64,000 nucleotides of DNA, taken from the NCBI GenBank assembly GCA_016462625.1, contig JAEMSV010000001.1, positions 62,001 through 126,000 of the forward strand, read 5' to 3'. Shown piece after piece: positions 60,901-64,000 of this stretch. The notes beneath the pieces were generated by a model, which was not told the DNA's origin, did no database searches, and was given only the letters and a program-made list of their open reading frames with translations. Within the stretch, counting starts at the first letter, position 1; every line of letters starts with the position of its first letter. The DNA is from Solirubrobacteraceae bacterium (GTDB taxonomy: Bacteria > Actinomycetota > Thermoleophilia > Solirubrobacterales > Solirubrobacteraceae). The translations under genes and the position numbers were made by a program.

Positions 60901-61853
60901 TCGAGGGCGCCGTTGGAGGCCGAGAAGGCCGCGGCGAGGACCTCGGTCGCCCCGTCGGCGGCGGCGCCGGCGATGACGATCTGGCCGCCCTTGACGACCA
61001 TTCCGTACGCGCCACCGACGGTGTCGACGGGGAGGAGGCTCGTGCCGTTGCCCGCCTGGTTGCCCCAGCCGCCCGTGAGCACGCCGTCGGCCGCGCTGAA
61101 CCGCGCGAGGAAGGGGACGGTGTCGCCGTCGGCGGCCTCACCGGCGACGACGAACGTGCCGTCGCCGAGCTTGCCGATCGCGTTCGCCCGCGCGAGGCCG
61201 TCCGCGCCGATCTCCGTCAGCTGGCTCCAGACCGGGGCGAGCGATCCGCCGGCCGTCAGCTTCACGCGCAGCATCTTCGTGACCGCGTTGTCGAGCGCCT
61301 GGCCGGCGACGACGACGGTCCCGTCGGGCTCGACGAAGACCGCGTTGCCCGCCGCGACGCCGCCGTTGCCGCGCGCGAGCATCACGACGCCGCCCGTGCC
61401 GAACGTGCCGTCCGGCACGCCGTTGGCGCTGAACCGGACGACGAGGACCTTGTCCGTCCCGCCGTCGTCGACGGTCCCGACCGCGACGATCTTGCCGTCC
61501 GGGGCGAGGGCGACGCCGAAGAACTGGGAGTCGCCGGTGCCCGCGGCGACGAGCGTCTGCCCGGCGGTGCCGAAGCCCGCGTCACGGGTGCCGTCGGCGT
61601 TGGTGCGGGTGATCGCGGCGCGGAGTCGCTGCCCGCCGCCCGGGTTCTCGGCCGCCTCGCCGGCGATGACCGCCTTGTCGCCCTGGACGACGACGGCCTC
61701 GCCGCTCGACTGGTTGGCGTTTCCGGTCGCGAGGACCGACACGCCCCGGGTGCCGAACCCGGGGTCGGGGTTGCCCTCCCCCGCGATGGCGACGCCGCCG
61801 GGGCAGATCAGAGTGATGATCGCGACGGCGCAGAGCCGTGCCGCGGAGGGCAT
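57984..61853 (-). CDS. Secreted delta-60-repeat protein with papain-like domain
   Basis: Protein of 1289 residues with a signal peptide. Residues ~28-430 hold delta-60-type repeats (DPGFGTRGV, DAGFGTAGQ, DGTFGTGGV, DGSFATGGV), which form a beta-propeller-like fold. The middle (about 690-900) has NGSCFGFSW (C722), GLHVVTAYDV (H833) and VYDSNEP (N858), matching the Cys/His/Asn order of papain-type proteases; the Cys context GSCFGFS resembles GSCWAFS. The C-terminal ~250 residues are Ig-like, with Lys/Arg/Thr-rich beta strands. It is probably a secreted or surface protease or transglutaminase-like enzyme; the function is not proven. Confidence 0.82.
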   Translation of the reverse strand: MPSAARLCAVAIITLICPGGVAIAGEGNPDPGFGTRGVSVLATGNANQSSGEAVVVQGDKAVIAGEAAENPGGGQRLRAAITRTNADGTRDAGFGTAGQTLVAAGTGDSQFFGVALAPDGKIVAVGTVDDGGTDKVLVVRFSANGVPDGTFGTGGVVMLARGNGGVAAGNAVFVEPDGTVVVAGQALDNAVTKMLRVKLTAGGSLAPVWSQLTEIGADGLARANAIGKLGDGTFVVAGEAADGDTVPFLARFSAADGVLTGGWGNQAGNGTSLLPVDTVGGAYGMVVKGGQIVIAGAAADGATEVLAAAFSASNGALDGSFATGGVLRVSMGDGGTSVARAIATDSAGRFMLAGRASQDVDGSSVFHFMTARVTAAGVLDTTYNPGGSGSQPGTALAIAPGAAAAHGNGLAIRADGKAVLAGRVGDGPGESLAAVRFCTAVAQPCFSLTGDVSLPAQSDLAMSEQCGSTSVAGTAALDVAGSYEGRVTVTVTSSNPTVFAPSAAQTVEAKRDGPLPVNYTVTHSGNAADSALLTITVAPEGRAAFTRTLTVRNTVLSVASVAPQTATTPRDMKPGSTLTLQVPGLDICGTSGYTGAPSPLVRIGNDRALVRASRNGNQLTLTTPRLATTGTVELATQDAANAIVARAAAPQPVTVDTYRNTQGFAFRNFAADPSFSDMVDAFGADDMFVCIHVPFVGCVPSGVPDPWALTVWTVLQFNNGSCFGFSWVSEAMRKGTLSPAKFNAAATNAFTIGGMPQKGDAPAVRPQDITDEIESAWARQFSEEYMDFYRAETLSNLVAQTPTSLRRKIEGMMAGGNHPLLSIRDGGSIAGLHVVTAYDVEDDPAEPGAYFIHVYDSNEPYDPSHIAADGNRNSDQLVGTLFNLSALNDSRIHVHANGRWEMPSSSFGGKQIANIIAGPWDLPPRDAEILGPASSLSTVATLLIAWTGEGLANWRQAGGDGASTDAPASITQITAGKKKLYSAPGVVNTNAATKLDVVPWTLATGGPAPVDGQFIPAGTPYEVQRRGDRSAPMTQVLFGRNTVTKVTTPVTRGVTDTIGVAPKENTVSVDPGAASAKIELEMSAKAAQGAWRTAALSTTTRGEDGLRFDRARDAYVIEHEGPATTVNLTFSSLQKTALPQEATARIRVGKNQTVSLKPQSWRKLGGGKLVVRSGGKTRRVALRGTPASRLSMGTPTARVKGKTKTAKVRITVPKGTAPDSAKLTYVVRRGKRRIATRTVSAGRPGRKTVTIKLPAATKRRDTLTVIGTALRPRGDRLTVATSTKTTRVR

Positions 61854-61921
61854 GCGCGAAGCCTATCTGTGCGTCAAGGCTCCGGATAGGCGTGCCACGA
61901 GCGGCGGCACGCCCAGTCCGG

Positions 61922-62428
61922 TCAGGCGCTGGTGGCCGGCAGCTTCCAGCCCGGGCGCACGAAGTGGCACGTGTACCCACCCGGGTTGCGCTGCAGGTAG
62001 TCCTGGTGCTCGGCCTCGGCCTCCCAGAAGTCCTTCGCGTCCTCGATGGTCGTCACGACCGGTCCGGGCCAGATGCCGGACGCGTCGACCTCCGCGATGA
62101 CCTCGCGGGCCACGTCGGCCTGCTCGTCTGACATCGGGAAGATCGCCGACCGGTAGCTGCGGCCGACGTCGTTGCCCTGCCGGTCGCGCGTCGTCGGGTC
62201 GTGGAGCGCGAAGAAGAACTCCAGGAGCTCGCGGAAGCTCGTCACGTCTGGGTCGAAGACGATCTCGACGGCCTCGGCGTGGTCACCGTGACGGCGGTAG
62301 GTGGCGTTCGGCGTGGCGTCGTCGCCCATGTATCCGACACGGGTCGAGACGACGCCCGGGCGCTCGCGCAGGAGCTCCTGCGCGCCCCAGAAACAGCCGC
62401 TGGCCAGGTATGCGTTCTCGGTGCTCAC
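61922..62428 (-). CDS. msrA: Peptide methionine sulfoxide reductase A
   Basis: Protein of 168 residues. It reduces S-methionine sulfoxide in proteins. The active-site motif is SGCFWGAQE (C12); the family segments [17 protein letters not shown] and EAEHQDYL are present. A Cys in YTCHF near the C-terminus may serve recycling. GTG start at 62428 overlaps the MsrB stop (GTGA), so the two are co-translated. Confidence 0.95.
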   Translation of the reverse strand: MSTENAYLASGCFWGAQELLRERPGVVSTRVGYMGDDATPNATYRRHGDHAEAVEIVFDPDVTSFRELLEFFFALHDPTTRDRQGNDVGRSYRSAIFPMSDEQADVAREVIAEVDASGIWPGPVVTTIEDAKDFWEAEAEHQDYLQRNPGGYTCHFVRPGWKLPATSA

Positions 62429-62880
62429 GACGCCACCTCCTTGGTGAACAGGCCCGAGTACTCGCCGTAGCCGGCGGCCTCGAGCTCCTCGACGGGGATG
62501 AACCGCAGCGATGCGGAGTTGATGCAGTACCGCAGGCCTCCCTGCTCGCGGGGGCCGTCCGGGAAGACGTGGCCGAGGTGGCTGTCGCCGTTGGCCGACC
62601 GCACCTCGGTGCGGACCATCCCGTACTCGCGATCCTCCTTCTCGACCACGTTCTCCGGGTGGACGGGCGCGGTGAAGCTCGGCCAGCCGGTCCCGCTGTC
62701 GAACTTGTGGACCGAGGCGAACAGGGGCTCGCCCGAGACGACGTCGACGTACAGGCCCGCGCGCTTCTCGTTCCAGAACTCGTTCTGGAACGCCGGCTCG
62801 GTGCCGCACTGCTGCGTGACGCGGAACTGCTCGGGCGTGAGCTGCTCGACGGCGCCGGGGGTCTTGGTGTATCCGCCCAA
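62425..62880 (-). CDS. msrB: Peptide methionine-R-sulfoxide reductase B
   Basis: Protein of 151 residues. It reduces R-methionine sulfoxide. The family signs are [24 protein letters not shown] and the catalytic Cys in [14 protein letters not shown]. The two CxxC zinc motifs of some MsrBs are absent, so it is the zinc-free form. A TTG start at 62880 with AAGGAGA upstream is used. The hairpin at 62903-62921 lies in its leader. Confidence 0.94.
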   Translation of the reverse strand: MGGYTKTPGAVEQLTPEQFRVTQQCGTEPAFQNEFWNEKRAGLYVDVVSGEPLFASVHKFDSGTGWPSFTAPVHPENVVEKEDREYGMVRTEVRSANGDSHLGHVFPDGPREQGGLRYCINSASLRFIPVEELEAAGYGEYSGLFTKEVAS

Positions 62881-62902
62881 GGGGTGTCTCCTTCGTGGGT
62901 GG

Positions 62903-62921
62903 CTGAAGATGCTCTCTTCAG
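62903..62921. promoter_or_regulatory. Inverted repeat in the msrB leader
   Basis: CTGAAGA and TCTTCAG form a 7-bp perfect stem around TGCTC, 23-41 bp upstream of the msrB TTG. It could be an operator for an oxidative-stress regulator or an RNA hairpin. Confidence 0.4.
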
Positions 62922-62961
62922 TCTCGGGAGAGGGTCGTTTGTTACACGGTACCCGCGGCTC

Positions 62962-63507
62962 CTACCCCTGACGGGCGTAGATCGCCGTGATCGATCCGCT
63001 CGCGAGCGGATCGCTCACCGCCGCGCGCACCGCGGCGGGATCCGCGCCCGCGGCGAGCCCTGACTTGTCGCGCAGGGCGTAGACGTTCCACGTGTAGCGG
63101 TGCGTGCCGGACCCGGCGGGCGGACACGGCGGGGTCCAGCCGACCTTGCCGGCGCTGTTGCGGCCCTCGACGCCACCGTCGTTGACCGCTCCGGAGCCGC
63201 CCGGGCTCAGGCCGTAGCGCGTGAGGTGCACGAACGTGCCTCCGGCCGCGTCCGGGTCGGAGACGATCAGGACGAGCTCGCTCGTGCCCACCGGTGACGC
63301 GCCGACGGAGAGCACCGGCTGCTCGCCGGCTCCGTCGCACGTGTACTTCTCCTGGAGCCGAGCGCCGTTGATGAAGGCGGGGCTCGAGACGCGCAGGTGC
63401 GCGGGCGGCTGCTGCAGACGCGAGGACGCACGGTCCTCGTCGTCGCCTCCACAGCCTGTCCCGAGCACCGCTGCCGCCACCAGCAGCAGGGAGAGCCGAC
63501 GCGTCAC
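62962..63507 (-). CDS. PEBP/YbhB-family lipoprotein
   Basis: Protein of 181 residues. A lipoprotein signal (LLLVAAAVLGTGCGG) precedes a phosphatidylethanolamine-binding-protein domain. The PEBP motifs LVLIVSDPDAAGGTFVHLTRYGLSP and GWTPPCPPAGSGTHRYTWNVYAL are present. Members bind anionic groups or inhibit kinases in eukaryotes, with unclear bacterial roles. Its start overlaps the thiolase stop by 4 bp, so they are co-translated. Confidence 0.88.
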   Translation of the reverse strand: MTRRLSLLLVAAAVLGTGCGGDDEDRASSRLQQPPAHLRVSSPAFINGARLQEKYTCDGAGEQPVLSVGASPVGTSELVLIVSDPDAAGGTFVHLTRYGLSPGGSGAVNDGGVEGRNSAGKVGWTPPCPPAGSGTHRYTWNVYALRDKSGLAAGADPAAVRAAVSDPLASGSITAIYARQG

Positions 63508-64000
63508 AGCGCCTCGACGACCATCGCGTTCGCGGTCCCCAGGCCCTCGCAGATCGAGAGCACGCCGTAGCGCCCGCCACGCCGCCGCAGCTCGTGCACG
63601 AGGGTGCCCAGCAGCTTCGTGCCGGTCGCGCCGAGCGGGTGGCCGAGCGCCTGGGCGCCGCCGTTGACGTTGAGCTTGTCGAGGTCGGCTCCGAGCGCCT
63701 TCGTCCAGGCGAGCGGGACCGACCCGAACGCCTCGTTGACCTCGTACAGGTCGATCTCGTCGATCGTCATGCCGGCCCGCTCGAGGACGCGCTGGGTGGC
63801 GGGAATCGGCCCCTCGAGGACCATCGTCGGGTCCGAGCCGCAGACGTCCATCGCGTGGATCCGCGCGAGCGGCGTGAGCCCGTGCTCCTCGACGGCGCGC
63901 TCGCTGGCCATGAGCACGGCGGACGAGCCGTCGCAGATCTGGCTGGCCATCGCGGCGTTGATGAGCCCGTCGGGGACGAGCGGCTGCAGGCTCTCCATCT
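63504..64000 (-). CDS. Thiolase C-terminal part (cut by right edge)
   Basis: The last 165 residues of a thiolase (acetyl-CoA acyltransferase) run from the window edge to the stop at 63504. LYEVNEAFGSVPLAW and NVNGGAQALGHPLGATG hold the conserved Asn and His of the active site, and the late catalytic Cys is in SICEGLGTANAMVVEAL. The protein's N-terminus lies beyond the window. It should cleave 3-ketoacyl-CoA or condense acetyl-CoA. It is the upstream gene of an operon with the PEBP lipoprotein. Confidence 0.93.
   Translation of the reverse strand, partial: MESLQPLVPDGLINAAMASQICDGSSAVLMASERAVEEHGLTPLARIHAMDVCGSDPTMVLEGPIPATQRVLERAGMTIDEIDLYEVNEAFGSVPLAWTKALGADLDKLNVNGGAQALGHPLGATGTKLLGTLVHELRRRGGRYGVLSICEGLGTANAMVVEAL

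Noticed and set aside
1..64000. CRISPR array, rRNA, tRNA, phage or transposon genes
   Set aside because: No regularly spaced repeats, tRNA-like cloverleaves, integrase or transposase were seen.

Overview
The window is about 70% GC, almost fully coding, with short intergenic gaps, frequent 4-base ATGA/GTGA stop-start overlaps and many GTG starts. The gene families (F420-type LLM oxidoreductase, several TetR regulators, cytochromes P450, DUF2236/MpaB oxygenase, MmyB-type XRE, SARP/BTAD regulator, DUF5995, a thiolase, acyl-CoA enzymes) point to a soil actinobacterium, most likely of the Thermoleophilia/Solirubrobacterales type. That placement is an inference from gene content; no rRNA or tRNA gene was found. 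No transposase, integrase, prophage gene or CRISPR array was seen, so the region reads as chromosomal accessory metabolism and regulation.

Layout. 1-9036: a gene cut by the left edge, a P450, a VOC protein, an alpha/beta hydrolase, a diguanylate cyclase, a methyltransferase, a DUF2236 oxygenase divergent from a TetR gene, an HpaB-superfamily flavoprotein carrying the cluster ligands of 4-hydroxybutyryl-CoA dehydratase, and a META-domain lipoprotein. 9160-13716: a same-strand run of alpha-methylacyl-CoA racemase, a heptad-repeat protein, a COMT-like O-methyltransferase, a second P450 and an MBL-fold hydrolase. 13729-21551: a lipid kinase, DUF2252, a DUF1269-like protein, an MBL hydrolase divergent from a TetR gene, a large MalT-type LuxR regulator coupled to a carboxymuconolactone-decarboxylase-family gene, and a small membrane protein. 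21751-27282: a secreted protein with an MFS exporter, then a DevS/DevR-like sensor kinase and response regulator with a flavin disulfide-reductase-like gene between them. 27351-33161: a tight five-gene catabolic operon (acyl-CoA dehydrogenase, AtuA-like, SDR, APH/ACAD10-like kinase, zinc-type dehydrogenase). 33158-44469: mixed small transcription units including an orphan LanB-like dehydratase with its TetR gene, a nitrilase-fold protein lacking the catalytic Cys, an MmyB-type regulator with a divergent CMD gene, and secreted proteins. 44659-45390 is a 5'-truncated FtsX-type permease remnant.

45447-54290 holds a three-gene operon (DUF5995, a 1266-residue tandem class III nucleotide cyclase with AAA and TPR-like parts, an FAD oxidoreductase), followed by an SRPBCC protein, a SARP-type activator and a Crp/Fnr regulator. 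A PLP-dependent Orn/Lys/Arg-type decarboxylase lies divergent from the Crp gene, across an intergenic region with 11-bp-phased direct repeats and a near-perfect hairpin. 55780-61853 encodes two large secreted proteins in one operon; the first carries delta-60 repeats and a papain-like Cys/His/Asn signature. The right end holds msrB-msrA, a PEBP-family lipoprotein and a thiolase cut by the edge.

The best candidates for something new are the sAC-like cyclase operon, the delta-60/papain-like secreted protein with its PKD partner, the orphan LanB/TetR pair with its 15-bp operator, the AbfD-like dehydratase, and the SARP-like repeats before the decarboxylase. Several divergent regulator-target pairs share one layout: a short inverted repeat between the two start codons.
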